This document shows positions 28,127 through 36,951 of a stretch of DNA of 64,000 bases, in pieces (within the stretch, counting starts at the first letter, position 1; every line of letters starts with the position of its first letter). The notes beneath the pieces were generated by a model. That model was not told the origin of the DNA and made no database searches. It worked only from the letters and a program-made list of their open reading frames with translations. The stretch is from an uncultured Bacilli bacterium (GTDB lineage: Bacteria > Bacillota_I > Bacilli_A > RF39 > UBA660): positions 13,845-77,844 of the forward strand of contig CAKONF010000002.1 in the NCBI GenBank assembly GCA_934097015.1, in the 5' to 3' direction. Made by a program: the position numbers and the translations under genes.

Positions 28127-29687
28127 GATAATCAACCTCAAGTTCTTTAATTATTTCTTCTAGTTCTTCTCTAATTTGTTGTTGTCTAGGTACAATTTCA
28201 GCAAGCTTTCTATTTACTTCTTCTATATCGATTTTTTTATCTTCAGTATTTGTTTTTACATATGAATTAACTGAGATATTATAATCATTATCTTTGATTT
28301 CTTCATAAGTTGCTAAATAGGATTTATTTTCAATTGATTTTCTATTCTTTAAGAAACTAATTATATTATTAATGTTTTCTTCTGATAATTTGTTTTTATT
28401 AGATTTTCTAACATATTCACTAGAGGCATCTACAAATAATATATTATTATCTAATTTATTTTTCTTTAATACTAAAATACAAGTTGCAATTGATGTACCA
28501 AAGAATAAATCAGAAGGTAATTGAATGACAGTATCAACAAAGTTATTATCAATCATATATTTTCTAATCTTTTGCTCTGCTCCACCTCTATAAAGAACTC
28601 CAGGAAATTCAACTATTGCAGCAGTTCCTTTTGGAGAAAGCCATGACAACATATGCATAGTAAAAGCTAAGTCTGCTTTTGATACTGGTGCCAACACACC
28701 AGCTGGAGCAAATCTTTCATCATTTATTAATAGTGGATTAGACTTGCCTGCCCATTTTATTGAATAAGGGGGATTAGATACTATTGCATCAAATGGTTCA
28801 TCATTCCAATGTACTGGATGTATTAATGTATCTCCTCTTTCAATACTAAAGTTATTATAATTGATATTATGTAAGAACATATTTATTCTAGCTAAGTTGT
28901 ATGTTGTAAGATTTATTTCTTGACCGAAAAATCCTTCTCTTACATTTTCTTTTCCAAGTATCTTCGCAAATTTAAGTAATAATCCACCTGAACCACAAGC
29001 AGGATCATATACTTTATTAACAGATGTTTTATCCATTATTACTATTTTAGCAAGTAATTCTCCAACTTCTTGTGGAGTAAAAAATTCTCCACCTGATTTA
29101 CCTGCTGATGATGCATACATTGTCATTAAAAATTCATAAGCATCTCCAAATAAATCTATCTTATTTTCTTCATAATCTCCAAAATTCAATTCTCCTATTG
29201 CACTTAATAATTTAACAAGTTTTTCGTTTCTTTCATCAACTGTATTACCCAATTTATTATCTATGGTAAAATCATCAAATAACCCTTTAACATCATTCTC
29301 TGATGCAGTTCCTCTTGCTGATGATTCAATATTATTAAATATATTAGAAATTACTACATTTAAATTTTCATTTTTATCGGCATTTTTTCTAACGTTACAA
29401 AATAATTCACTAGGTAAAATAAATAATCCTTTTTCTTCTAATATTTGTGTTTTTCCCAATAATGCTTCATCATCAGATATATTTCTATATTTAAAATCTT
29501 CAATACCTACTTTTCTTTGATTTTCATTAACATAATTTTCTATATTTTCTGAAATAAATCTATAAAATAATAGACCTAATACATATTGTTTAAAATCCCA
29601 TCCATCTACTGAACCTCTTAAATCATTTGCTATTTTCCAAATAGTTTTATGCAATTCTTCTCTTTCAATCTCTTTTTTATTATTCAT
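28119..29687 (-). CDS. hsdM: Type I restriction-modification methyltransferase
   Basis: A 522-residue N6-adenine methyltransferase subunit. The N-terminal helical domain has LRGSVDGWDFKQYVLGLLFYRF. The SAM motif I region is KVYDPACGSGGLLLKFAKI, and the catalytic motif IV is NPPY in DAIVSNPPYSIKW. GGEFFTPQEVGELL precedes motif I as usual. I prefer ATG 29687 (MNNKKEIERE) over the longer frame to 29714 because AGGAG lies 11 nt ahead of it. It is first in the hsdM-hsdS-membrane-hsdR operon. Confidence 0.96.
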   Translation of the reverse strand: MNNKKEIEREELHKTIWKIANDLRGSVDGWDFKQYVLGLLFYRFISENIENYVNENQRKVGIEDFKYRNISDDEALLGKTQILEEKGLFILPSELFCNVRKNADKNENLNVVISNIFNNIESSARGTASENDVKGLFDDFTIDNKLGNTVDERNEKLVKLLSAIGELNFGDYEENKIDLFGDAYEFLMTMYASSAGKSGGEFFTPQEVGELLAKIVIMDKTSVNKVYDPACGSGGLLLKFAKILGKENVREGFFGQEINLTTYNLARINMFLHNINYNNFSIERGDTLIHPVHWNDEPFDAIVSNPPYSIKWAGKSNPLLINDERFAPAGVLAPVSKADLAFTMHMLSWLSPKGTAAIVEFPGVLYRGGAEQKIRKYMIDNNFVDTVIQLPSDLFFGTSIATCILVLKKNKLDNNILFVDASSEYVRKSNKNKLSEENINNIISFLKNRKSIENKSYLATYEEIKDNDYNISVNSYVKTNTEDKKIDIEEVNRKLAEIVPRQQQIREELEEIIKELEVDYHE

Positions 29688-29760
29688 TAACTTCCACACT
29701 CCTAGTACTTTCATTTACAATTATATCATGAATTTTGTTTTTTTGGGGTTTAATTCCAGC

Positions 29761-29787
29761 AAAAAAGAAGAAATTAATCTTCTTCTG
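29761..29787 (-). terminator. Rho-independent terminator of the SMEK-ATPase-Fic operon
   Basis: On the minus strand AGAAGAAGATTAATTTCTTC folds as AAGAAGA/TTTCTTC and is followed by TTTTTTGC. It lies between fic and hsdM and so separates the two element operons. Confidence 0.7.
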
Positions 29788-29911
29788 TATGTCTATTTTT
29801 TATTTATAGTATTCAACATTATAATTTTGATTGTTATCAAGTATTAGTTCTAAATTAAATTTCTATTTATTAGCATCTCTTATTATTTAAAATTTATAAA
29901 AATACTATAAA

Positions 29912-30454
29912 TTAATTATTTTTATCAAACAATTCTTGAACAATTAAATCCTTTGAATATAGATTATTGTTCTTACCTAATAATAAATTTTCATAAAATT
30001 TAACTAAATAACTACTATCTTCTTTTATATTTAAATAATTATTAAAATAATTACTTCTTACTAAAGCATTTCTAAAATAAACTGATTTATCTTTAAATAA
30101 ACTATTATCAACTTTATAACCCAAACTAATTAAATACTTTTCAATAAATAAAGCTGTAGTTCTAGTATTTTCTTCTCTAAAAGGATGGACTTGCCATATA
30201 CTGGAAGAAAACTTAGTTATGTTATTAATAACTTCAACTATATTCATTTTTTTATAATTTTTTTCTACCTCTTCTATTGTTAAATTACCTTCTACTTCTT
30301 CCACTAATAATCTTTCTAAGTATTTAGAAGGTTTTAAATTATCAACTTCTTGTAATCCAATAGCCATATCCCATTGCAACTGTTTTTCATAATTACTAGA
30401 TTTATAGCTTTCTTCATATTCATTAGCACTCGAATCTAATTCTTTTTCGTCCAT
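29912..30454 (-). CDS. Fic/DOC-family protein
   Basis: A 180-residue Fic-fold protein. The core motif is HPFREENTRTTALFIEKYL near residue 95, which corresponds to H-x-F-x-[D/E]-[G]-N-x-R. The His that acts as general base and the Asn-x-Arg are present, but the usual Gly before Asn is Glu, a variation that may affect nucleotide binding. Fic proteins attach AMP or another phosphate-containing group to Ser/Thr/Tyr of targets and occur as toxins. There is no inhibitory (S/T)xxxE(G/N) motif obvious near either end. Ribosome site AGGAGGTTTAAATT-ATG. It is third in the SMEK-ATPase-Fic operon. Confidence 0.85.
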   Translation of the reverse strand: MDEKELDSSANEYEESYKSSNYEKQLQWDMAIGLQEVDNLKPSKYLERLLVEEVEGNLTIEEVEKNYKKMNIVEVINNITKFSSSIWQVHPFREENTRTTALFIEKYLISLGYKVDNSLFKDKSVYFRNALVRSNYFNNYLNIKEDSSYLVKFYENLLLGKNNNLYSKDLIVQELFDKNN

Positions 30455-30498
30455 AATTTAAACCTCCTAACTATATATAATCATAACATATATTTGAA

Positions 30499-32556
30499 TT
30501 AAATAATCACTAACTCATCATAAATATTTTGTAAAACATTCATGCTATACACAAATATTGGTGGAACAATTTTAGAAGATGAATGATTAAATGAATTTAT
30601 AACAAAATTATATGTGTTATAAAATGATAACAATTTATCGTTATTCAAATATGGAATCAAATCACCAATATTCTCATAATCCATATTTACTTCATTTACT
30701 ACTTTTGTTTCGAATATTCTTCTAATTTTCATGCCAAGTAAGTATTTATAAATTAAAATATAACAGACATCTTTTTTATCAACCAAATTAATATTACCCG
30801 AATTAGATTTTACTTTAATATTAATATCATCAAAACTATTTGTTATATTTTCAAAAACTTCTGATACCTTCTCATTATCATTATCATTTAAATTAAATTT
30901 AAAAATAGTATTTATTGAATTCAATAAATCTAATACAATAATGTCCTTTTTAACATGATTAATTGAGTTTGAAATTATATGATATATATTATCAATTTTA
31001 AATGCCAAATTTATAATATCTTGCTCATCATTATATTTTATAAGCAATCTTTCCATGTTAATTTCATTTCTTAACATAGATGCAAAAGTTATTAAAGAGT
31101 ATTTATCAACTAGCTTATCACAAATCTTTAATATTAATCCATAATCATATGGATTAACATCCATTTTTGATAAAAGTTTATAACTATCATTATAAATCAA
31201 TATTTCATTGGAATTATTCAATTTATCTAACCAATATATATTAAATTTTTCTAATGTGTTTTTATTAATAGAATCAAACAAATATATAGCATACATACTA
31301 TGTGAAAAAATATTAAATGTATCAATGTCACTAATCGAAGAATTGACTAACTTTACAATTATATTTATTGAATCTTGTACATATATATCATCATAGCTAT
31401 CAAAAGGATCATCTACAATAATATTTAATTTGCCAGCAGTCTTTTTTTGATAAACCAATATGTCAAAATATAAAAATTTAAAAAAATTCTGTTCTGATTT
31501 AGACATGTTTTTGTATTTAACTTCTGAATTTGTAATTTGTAATTTGCCATCTTCTATTCTTATCTTAATATCACTATTCTTATAAACAGAATGCTGTTCA
31601 ATTTTATTTTTTATATATTCATATGCTTCTGAAGTTTCCTCTAATCTAAAATCTTTTATTTCTCTCATTATAACGTCTAATTCTTTCTTACTTTCTAAAT
31701 AAGTTTCAATAATCTTTTCATCATAAAAATCTTTTAAATAATAAAGAATTGAACTTTGGATTAATGAAATAATTTTATTTTTTTCTTCTTCATATAAACT
31801 AGATATTAAAAATTCACTAACGACACTATTTACTTTTTCATCAGAATTTTCTAGATAATAAAGTAATGATTGTTTTAATGTATCATCAATAGTACCATTC
31901 TCGACACTATTCCTTATTAATTCTATAGATTCGGATGTTATATCATTATAGCATACAGGACATTTTTCATATAGTTCACGATTATCCAATATTTTCTTTT
32001 GTAAATTATAAATTTCAATATTAACCATACTTTTTATTTTTTCTGGAATTATAATAATTCTATCTTTTATTAAAATATCCATTATTTCAAAAAAGTTTAA
32101 TAAACCAGTTTTAGGCTTTTTAAATAAAGTTTTAATCTCTTCTTCTGTATATAAAGGTTCTTCAAAATCTCCTTTATATGTAAAGACATCATTATTTATA
32201 AATTCGGTGATATAACAAAAATCTATAAATGCTTTTTTAGTATCAGTTGAACATATATCTTTAATATTCTTCTTGACAGATAGTTTCTTTTTAGAATTTT
32301 CATTTTTATTTTTATATTTATTATATTCTTGAACTTTAGGCATTATTTCAAATGAATTATCATCTGTAAACTCCTGAATTGACATATTTGAAAGTAAATC
32401 ATCATCAAATAAAAGTACATTTTCATCACAATCTTCATAATACTTTTTTAATGCCTTTGATACTTGTGTTTTTCCAATTTTATTAGGTCCATAAAAAATA
32501 TTATATTTATTATTTATCATATTGATCATATTGCCGTTTTCTAATTGTAAATTCAT
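30499..32556 (-). CDS. AAA_13-type (RloC/PrrC-like) ABC ATPase with zinc-hook motif
   Basis: A 685-residue SMC/ABC-type ATPase. Walker A is IFYGPNKIGKTQVSKALK near residue 20. A zinc-hook-like CPVCYND sits at about 203 within long helices. The signature region is MSKSEQNFFKFLYFDIL, followed by Walker B LNIIVDDPFDSYDD (about 375). This is the layout of the AAA_13 family, which includes the anticodon nucleases RloC and PrrC. The C-terminal region has LRNEINMERLL and later His residues (SINHVKKD, NSFNHSS) that could form a HEPN-like nuclease, but this is not certain. PrrC-type proteins are typically encoded with type I restriction systems, as here. Confidence 0.82.
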   Translation of the reverse strand: MNLQLENGNMINMINNKYNIFYGPNKIGKTQVSKALKKYYEDCDENVLLFDDDLLSNMSIQEFTDDNSFEIMPKVQEYNKYKNKNENSKKKLSVKKNIKDICSTDTKKAFIDFCYITEFINNDVFTYKGDFEEPLYTEEEIKTLFKKPKTGLLNFFEIMDILIKDRIIIIPEKIKSMVNIEIYNLQKKILDNRELYEKCPVCYNDITSESIELIRNSVENGTIDDTLKQSLLYYLENSDEKVNSVVSEFLISSLYEEEKNKIISLIQSSILYYLKDFYDEKIIETYLESKKELDVIMREIKDFRLEETSEAYEYIKNKIEQHSVYKNSDIKIRIEDGKLQITNSEVKYKNMSKSEQNFFKFLYFDILVYQKKTAGKLNIIVDDPFDSYDDIYVQDSINIIVKLVNSSISDIDTFNIFSHSMYAIYLFDSINKNTLEKFNIYWLDKLNNSNEILIYNDSYKLLSKMDVNPYDYGLILKICDKLVDKYSLITFASMLRNEINMERLLIKYNDEQDIINLAFKIDNIYHIISNSINHVKKDIIVLDLLNSINTIFKFNLNDNDNEKVSEVFENITNSFDDINIKVKSNSGNINLVDKKDVCYILIYKYLLGMKIRRIFETKVVNEVNMDYENIGDLIPYLNNDKLLSFYNTYNFVINSFNHSSSKIVPPIFVYSMNVLQNIYDELVII

Positions 32557-32572
32557 GTTTTCAACTCCTCTG

Positions 32573-34837
32573 CTAAATTATAGATTTATAAAAATTTTCA
32601 ACAATATTTATTGTTTCTAATGTATCATTATCAACATTGGGATTTATATAATTATCTTTGTTAAAGGCATCATCTATGTAATCTTCAAATTCTATCATAC
32701 TAAATGATTTAAGATTCATTTCCATTTCATTAAGTAAATTTATACTCATACCATCACTTTCTAAATTTTTTATTATTAAAATTTTTATATCATTATATTC
32801 ACTATATAATATTTCTTCTGCACAGGTTTCTTTTGAATCTTGAGAAAAAATATAATATTTAATTTCTGAGTCAATTAAATCATCAATTTCATTAATACTA
32901 CATTTAATTATTTGATTTTGAAGTTTTATTGAAAATTTTGAAAAATTTTTAATAATAATCTTAGTTATATTATTATTAAATCCATCAATTGAAAAGGAAA
33001 TATATTTACCAATGTTACTTGTAAAACTCAATCTTTCCAAAATTTCATTTTCTGCAATAAAATTTTCTCTTAAAAAACAATCTTCATTATATGAAAATGA
33101 ATTTTTTTCAGAAAATATTTTATCCTTTATATATGTTGCAAATTCATCGTCTTTTAATATTGAAGCATCCATTTTTTTTAGGATTTCAAAATTTGTATAA
33201 TCTAATTCAATTACTTTCTGTTTCCTTTTCTTTATGTCAATTTTATCATTTAGTAGTATATTATCTAATTCTTCCTTATTTTCAACTTTATCAATAAAAA
33301 TTATCATATCATTTGATTTCTTAAATTTGTTAATGCAATAATCCATTACTGAAGGATCATAAAATTTGCAAATAAAATTATTTCCACTAGCATAAATGCT
33401 TACGAATGATTTTTCCAATTTTTTAAGACTTATTTTAAATTCTTCCTCCGTAATATTAAAATGAGATATTATTCTATATAAACTATCAACCTTTACTTCA
33501 TAATTGTTTTTGTACACACTTTTTAAATATATTGCTTTTATAATGAGCCTCTCATTATTTTCTAAGTTATTGTTGTATGAATGATCATATATTAAATAAG
33601 GATTATCTAGATTTTCAATAAATTTATCAATATAATTATCATCAAAATTGATAAAATCCAACCTTGTCATTAACTCTACTAAACGTGGATTATAATTTTT
33701 ATGATATATAATTCTATATATATTTAATGAATTAGTAATTTTTTCAATATAAAAATTACCTTTTTCAAATAAATTATACATACACTTTTGGGGGATGTTT
33801 GATAATTTTAAATGCTTTATTAATATACGAGCTTTTTCTGCATAAGTAAACTGAGATGTTTCTATTACAAATGGTTTTAATCCTAATCTACCAATTTTAT
33901 CATACTTTTGATTAACATCATTAAAAAAACTAATTCTGGAATTTATGATAATTTTTAAATTTCTGTTTGTATTTTCAAGTAAAGAGACAATTTCTGAATC
34001 AGAAATTGTAGACATAAAATCTATATTATTTGATCCAAATATATCATCAATAAATAATATAAATTTTTCTTCATCATTATACTCTTGTAAAATATCCTTT
34101 AAATTTTTATTAGGAGAATACAATAATTTATAACCAATTTCTAAGTACTTTGCTACCAAAAATTTAGAATTATAACTTTTGCCAACTCCTGGATTACCAA
34201 CAAGTATTAAAAGATTTTTATCTTCTAGATGTTTTATACACTTAGCTGTTATACTTGTTGGAACAAATTTTTTACAAGTATTTTCTATATCTCTTAAAAT
34301 TGTTTCTTGTTGATATTTACTATATCCTCCAAATAGTTTTCTTAAATCATCTAATTTAACTGGTAAAATGATAGAAGATTTCAGAAAATTTAATACATCA
34401 TCTATTTTTTCTTCTTGATTTTCTAACAATTTTATAATTTTTTCAAAATTTATTATATCACCATCAATAGAAAAATTTTTGTATTGACTGAAAGTTTTGA
34501 TTCTTGGCTTATATGATGAATCTAATAAAAAAAATTTCAGTTTAATAGTTGAATTAAAATTTAATGTTTCTTTTATCTTCCTAGAATTTGTTTCACTTGT
34601 AATTTGAATCCCTATTTTGTTTTTTTCATCTATCAAATCAATATAAGGATAATTGATTTTTTTTAAATTGCAGTTTTCATAATTACCTATTTCCATAATT
34701 TCTAGTAATTTAAGTACAAAATTTTCAATAGATATGTTAATATCTGTATATGCAAAATCATTATTTATTTTGATAATTGATTCTAGCCAAGAAAAATACT
34801 GTATTATGGTTTTAATTTTTTCCTCATTTGATAGCAT
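32573..34837 (-). CDS. SMEK-domain STAND-like NTPase
   Basis: A 754-residue protein. The N-terminal ~140 residues fit the SMEK domain: a helix, SIENFVLKLLEIMEI, YPYIDLIDEKNKIGIQIT and SETNSRKIKETLN. An NTPase module follows, with Walker A LLILVGNPGVGKSYNSKF (about 215), Walker B KFILFIDDIFGSN and sensor NLKIIINSR, then a helical tail of over 300 residues, the layout of nSTAND3-like proteins. SMEK-STAND proteins have been described computationally as NTP-dependent conflict systems. I start at ATG 34837 with AGAGGTGATATAT ahead of it. It is first in its operon; the ATPase gene follows after 16 nt. Confidence 0.8.
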   Translation of the reverse strand: MLSNEEKIKTIIQYFSWLESIIKINNDFAYTDINISIENFVLKLLEIMEIGNYENCNLKKINYPYIDLIDEKNKIGIQITSETNSRKIKETLNFNSTIKLKFFLLDSSYKPRIKTFSQYKNFSIDGDIINFEKIIKLLENQEEKIDDVLNFLKSSIILPVKLDDLRKLFGGYSKYQQETILRDIENTCKKFVPTSITAKCIKHLEDKNLLILVGNPGVGKSYNSKFLVAKYLEIGYKLLYSPNKNLKDILQEYNDEEKFILFIDDIFGSNNIDFMSTISDSEIVSLLENTNRNLKIIINSRISFFNDVNQKYDKIGRLGLKPFVIETSQFTYAEKARILIKHLKLSNIPQKCMYNLFEKGNFYIEKITNSLNIYRIIYHKNYNPRLVELMTRLDFINFDDNYIDKFIENLDNPYLIYDHSYNNNLENNERLIIKAIYLKSVYKNNYEVKVDSLYRIISHFNITEEEFKISLKKLEKSFVSIYASGNNFICKFYDPSVMDYCINKFKKSNDMIIFIDKVENKEELDNILLNDKIDIKKRKQKVIELDYTNFEILKKMDASILKDDEFATYIKDKIFSEKNSFSYNEDCFLRENFIAENEILERLSFTSNIGKYISFSIDGFNNNITKIIIKNFSKFSIKLQNQIIKCSINEIDDLIDSEIKYYIFSQDSKETCAEEILYSEYNDIKILIIKNLESDGMSINLLNEMEMNLKSFSMIEFEDYIDDAFNKDNYINPNVDNDTLETINIVENFYKSII

Positions 34838-34852
34838 ATATATCACCTCTAA

Positions 34853-34896
34853 TTAAAAAATAAGCAGTATCCATCTTAAAAAGATTAAATACTGCT
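34853..34896 (-). promoter_or_regulatory. Leader hairpin with U-tract ahead of the SMEK gene
   Basis: On the minus strand AGCAGTAT (34896-34889) pairs with ATACTGCT (34870-34863), with an inner ATCTT/AAGAT helix, followed by TATTTTTT and then the SD of the SMEK gene 16 nt before its ATG. A terminator-like hairpin directly before a gene can be an attenuator, or it can block read-through from outside the element. Confidence 0.6.
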
Positions 34897-34969
34897 CATC
34901 TTTATAAATATATATTATCATACTTCGACATTTTTTTCAGTATTTTCAGGACAATTTACTATTTTTTTA

Positions 34970-35016
34970 GTTAAAAAACAAAAAAATAGCATTTATTCTT
35001 CAAATAAACACTATTT
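34970..35016 (-). terminator. Rho-independent terminator near the right end of the element
   Basis: The stem AAATAGTGTTTATT (minus 35016-35003) pairs with AATAAATGCTATTT (34997-34984), followed by TTTTGTTTTTT. It lies 80-100 nt inside the element and would stop transcription that enters from the interrupted amidase gene. Confidence 0.85.
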
Positions 35017-35092
35017 CTACAATATTTAATATCTTTCTAGATATTTATACTATCTAGCTCGATTGCTTAAATACAGCCGTCTTAATACCCAA

Positions 35093-35398
35093 TCAAATTA
35101 TGTAATGGTAAGTAAACTCGCCACCTCCTGCATTTATGTGATTAGATATAATTAGTACATCTTTATCATTTCCAAATTTTGATAAAGCTACACCTGGTCT
35201 ATCATCACTAGTCAAAGTTATATCACTATCGCGTGTTAAAGCAACTGGAATACCCAACTCTTTAAATCTATCATACATATATTTACTAATTTCTAAAGTT
35301 AAATTTTTCTCAATTATACCATTACCTGAAGCTCCTTGATCTTCTCCGCCATGTCCAGCATCAATAACAATACCTTTTAAAGCTCTTGTATAGTTCAT
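35093..35398 (-). pseudogene. N-terminal part of split N-acetylmuramoyl-L-alanine amidase
   Basis: This is the 5' segment of the gene whose rest is at 18493-19754. It begins at ATG 35398 (AGGTGATTAAA ahead; the GTG three codons upstream overlaps the SD) and encodes the zinc site of Amidase_3: GIVIDAGHGGEDQGASG, NGIIEKNLTLEISKYM with the zinc Glu, and IISNHINAGGG with the second His. After 92 codons it runs into element DNA, adding nine foreign residues and stopping at 35093. It lacks the catalytic Glu and the LysM modules, so the fragment is not expected to be active. Confidence 0.93.
35104..35127. other. Element end attR (attachment-site half)
   Basis: AATGGTAAGTAAACT (35104-35118) is the element arm, and TCGCCACCTC (35118-35127) contains the shared core CACCTC. 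Together with the arm at 19758-19772 it reconstructs an attP of 15-bp imperfect arms around a 12-bp centre. Confidence 0.85.
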
Positions 35399-35550
35399 TT
35401 TAATCACCTAAAATATTTTATGATAAATTACTTATAGTGTGATAATTATAGTTTTATATTGTACATTGATTAATTAACATAATTTAATTTGAATATTTTT
35501 AATTGAAATTAATTCGTTTATAAATATTTAATAATTATAATATTTGTTTT

Positions 35551-36220
35551 TTAATCAACATCATCATAATAATAATCATTTTCATTTAGTTCTCTGTCAC
35601 ATTTTGATGAAAAATTCCAAGGATTATATCTTCCTTCTCTTACTAAATCTTTTTCAAATTCTTCTAACTCTAACGCTTCCATTTCTTTTTCTAAATTCTC
35701 TTGTGTTTGTTCATCTAAACTATCATAATATGCATATCCAGTCTTTTTCTTTTCTTTTGTAGTATTTATAATTTCATTATTCTCATTAGCTTGATTAGAT
35801 TCACCATTAATATATTTATTTTTTATATTTTCATATTTATTTTTTAACTCATTCTTTTTTTCATGATATTCGTCCATTTCATTATAACAAGCTTTTTCAA
35901 TCACTTTTATTAAATTAGTTTTATAAAATGAAAATTTTCTTTTCATATTATCAATTAATGTTATAGTTGTTTCCATACGTAGGTATTATCTAATTTATCA
36001 ATATTAGAATTATAATATACTATATCTTTTTTTAGTGATTCGATATTGGATTCAATATTAAAATCTTTTAAATAATTTATATATTTATTATATAATTCTT
36101 CTATATTATTTTTGAATTTGTTGAATATATCAACGTTATATTTCAATTCTTCTATTAATATATTTTTATTAATTTATTATATTTATTAATTATTCTAGCT
36201 AATCTGATTGCATAAAACAT
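35551..36220 (-). pseudogene. Multiply frameshifted gene, unknown family
   Basis: Three consecutive minus-strand frames overlap and read as one protein. Segment 1 starts at ATG 36220 with a good SD (AAGGTGAAACC) and reads MFYAIRLARIINKYNKLI. Segment 2 (to 35961) reads ILIEELKYNVDIFNKFKN and has no SD. Segment 3 (from about 35976 to 35551) reads TLIDNMKRKFSFYKTN and ends in an acidic Asp/Tyr tail. Each junction is a net -1 shift. The reconstructed protein would be about 215 residues, helical and charged. Either the gene has decayed or the sequence has indel errors. I do not recognise it. Confidence 0.55.
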
Positions 36221-36423
36221 GGTTTCACCTTCTATTTATACATATTATTTAAAGTAAAAATCTATTAAGTTAATTATAGTATTTATAATCATAATAATTA
36301 CGCATCTAATATAGTTATATTCTATGATATTTTTTTGTGCTTTTAACATTTACTTGGAATAATAGCTTAAATTTATTATTTATATCATTTATAACTCCTC
36401 AATTATATGTTAATATATTTTTT

Positions 36424-36621
36424 CTATTTCTTATCATTTTTTGAAATAGCAGCAACCGAAATAATTATTCCTAATAAATTTAATCCTATACTTATACCTA
36501 GTAATAATCCTGATATAAAATCATTAAGATTAGTATAATTTTTACTTAAATAACTTTGTAAAAAATATAATACCTCACCTACTATTATTAATATAATTCC
36601 TATTTTTGTTTGTTTTTTCAT
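36424..36621 (-). CDS. Small membrane protein, two TM segments
   Basis: A 65-residue protein: short basic start (MKKQTK), TM1 IGIILIIVGEVLYFLQSYL, a hydrophilic loop (SKNYTNLNDFI), TM2 GLLLGISIGLNLLGIIISVA and a Lys-rich end. The ribosome site GGAGAAAGTAT-ATG supports translation. It stands alone between the degraded gene and the ABC exporter cluster. No family is recognised. Confidence 0.6.
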   Translation of the reverse strand: MKKQTKIGIILIIVGEVLYFLQSYLSKNYTNLNDFISGLLLGISIGLNLLGIIISVAAISKNDKK

Positions 36622-36666
36622 ATACTTTCTCCATAATTTAATTATATCTTATTAAAATAAAAAATA

Positions 36667-36855
36667 CTAGAATTTTCTAGTATTATTTGAAAGAGTTTTT
36701 CTTTTTATATCATTTTCTAAAATATTTAATTCTCTTTCTTTAAGTTCATTTTGTTTTTCAATAGCAATAGCAAGTCTTTTCATTACTTCAGTACTTTTAT
36801 TAAGTCTATCTATTGAATGTTTTAAACTCATCATTATATCTGTTTCGTATGACAT
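36667..36855 (-). CDS. Small helical protein, 62 residues
   Basis: A 62-residue, mostly helical protein (DIMMSLKHSIDRLNKSTE, MKRLAIAIEKQNELKEREL) with a basic end. An unusually strong ribosome site, AAAGGGGGATTTTAT-ATG, supports it as a real gene. It looks like a coiled-coil peptide; function is unknown. It lies between the ABC-2 permease genes and the small two-TM protein gene. Confidence 0.58.
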   Translation of the reverse strand: MSYETDIMMSLKHSIDRLNKSTEVMKRLAIAIEKQNELKERELNILENDIKRKTLSNNTRKF

Positions 36856-36951
36856 ATAAAATCCCCCTTTGGTAAGATGTATTATAGCATAAGTTTTAGT
36901 GATGTCAAGAAAATATTTATTAAAGAAAAAAGAACTAGTAAATACTAATTC

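Larger units (their letters stand above)
19745..35127. mobile_element. About 15.37-kb integrated element carrying a serine recombinase and defence genes
   Basis: The boundaries rest on three independent observations. The flanking genes are the two halves of one amidase and join in frame at GGTG. The ends share GAGGTG within a 10-bp near-match. The joined element ends make a dyad attP. Cargo in plus-strand order: KAP NTPase, serine recombinase, a 37-codon ORF, hsdR, a membrane protein, hsdS, hsdM, Fic, an AAA_13 ATPase and a SMEK-STAND NTPase. All are transcribed on the minus strand. I see no relaxase, coupling protein, replication initiator or phage structural gene, so it is an integrative element that must be mobilised in trans, or a defence island. 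Confidence 0.9.

Noticed and set aside
34920..35092. An RNA gene in the gap at the element's right end
   Set aside because: Beyond the terminator hairpin only AT-rich sequence is seen; no known RNA fold is recognised.
19745..35127. Prophage or conjugative element
   Set aside because: No capsid, tail, terminase, relaxase, T4SS or replication gene is visible; only recombinase and conflict genes.
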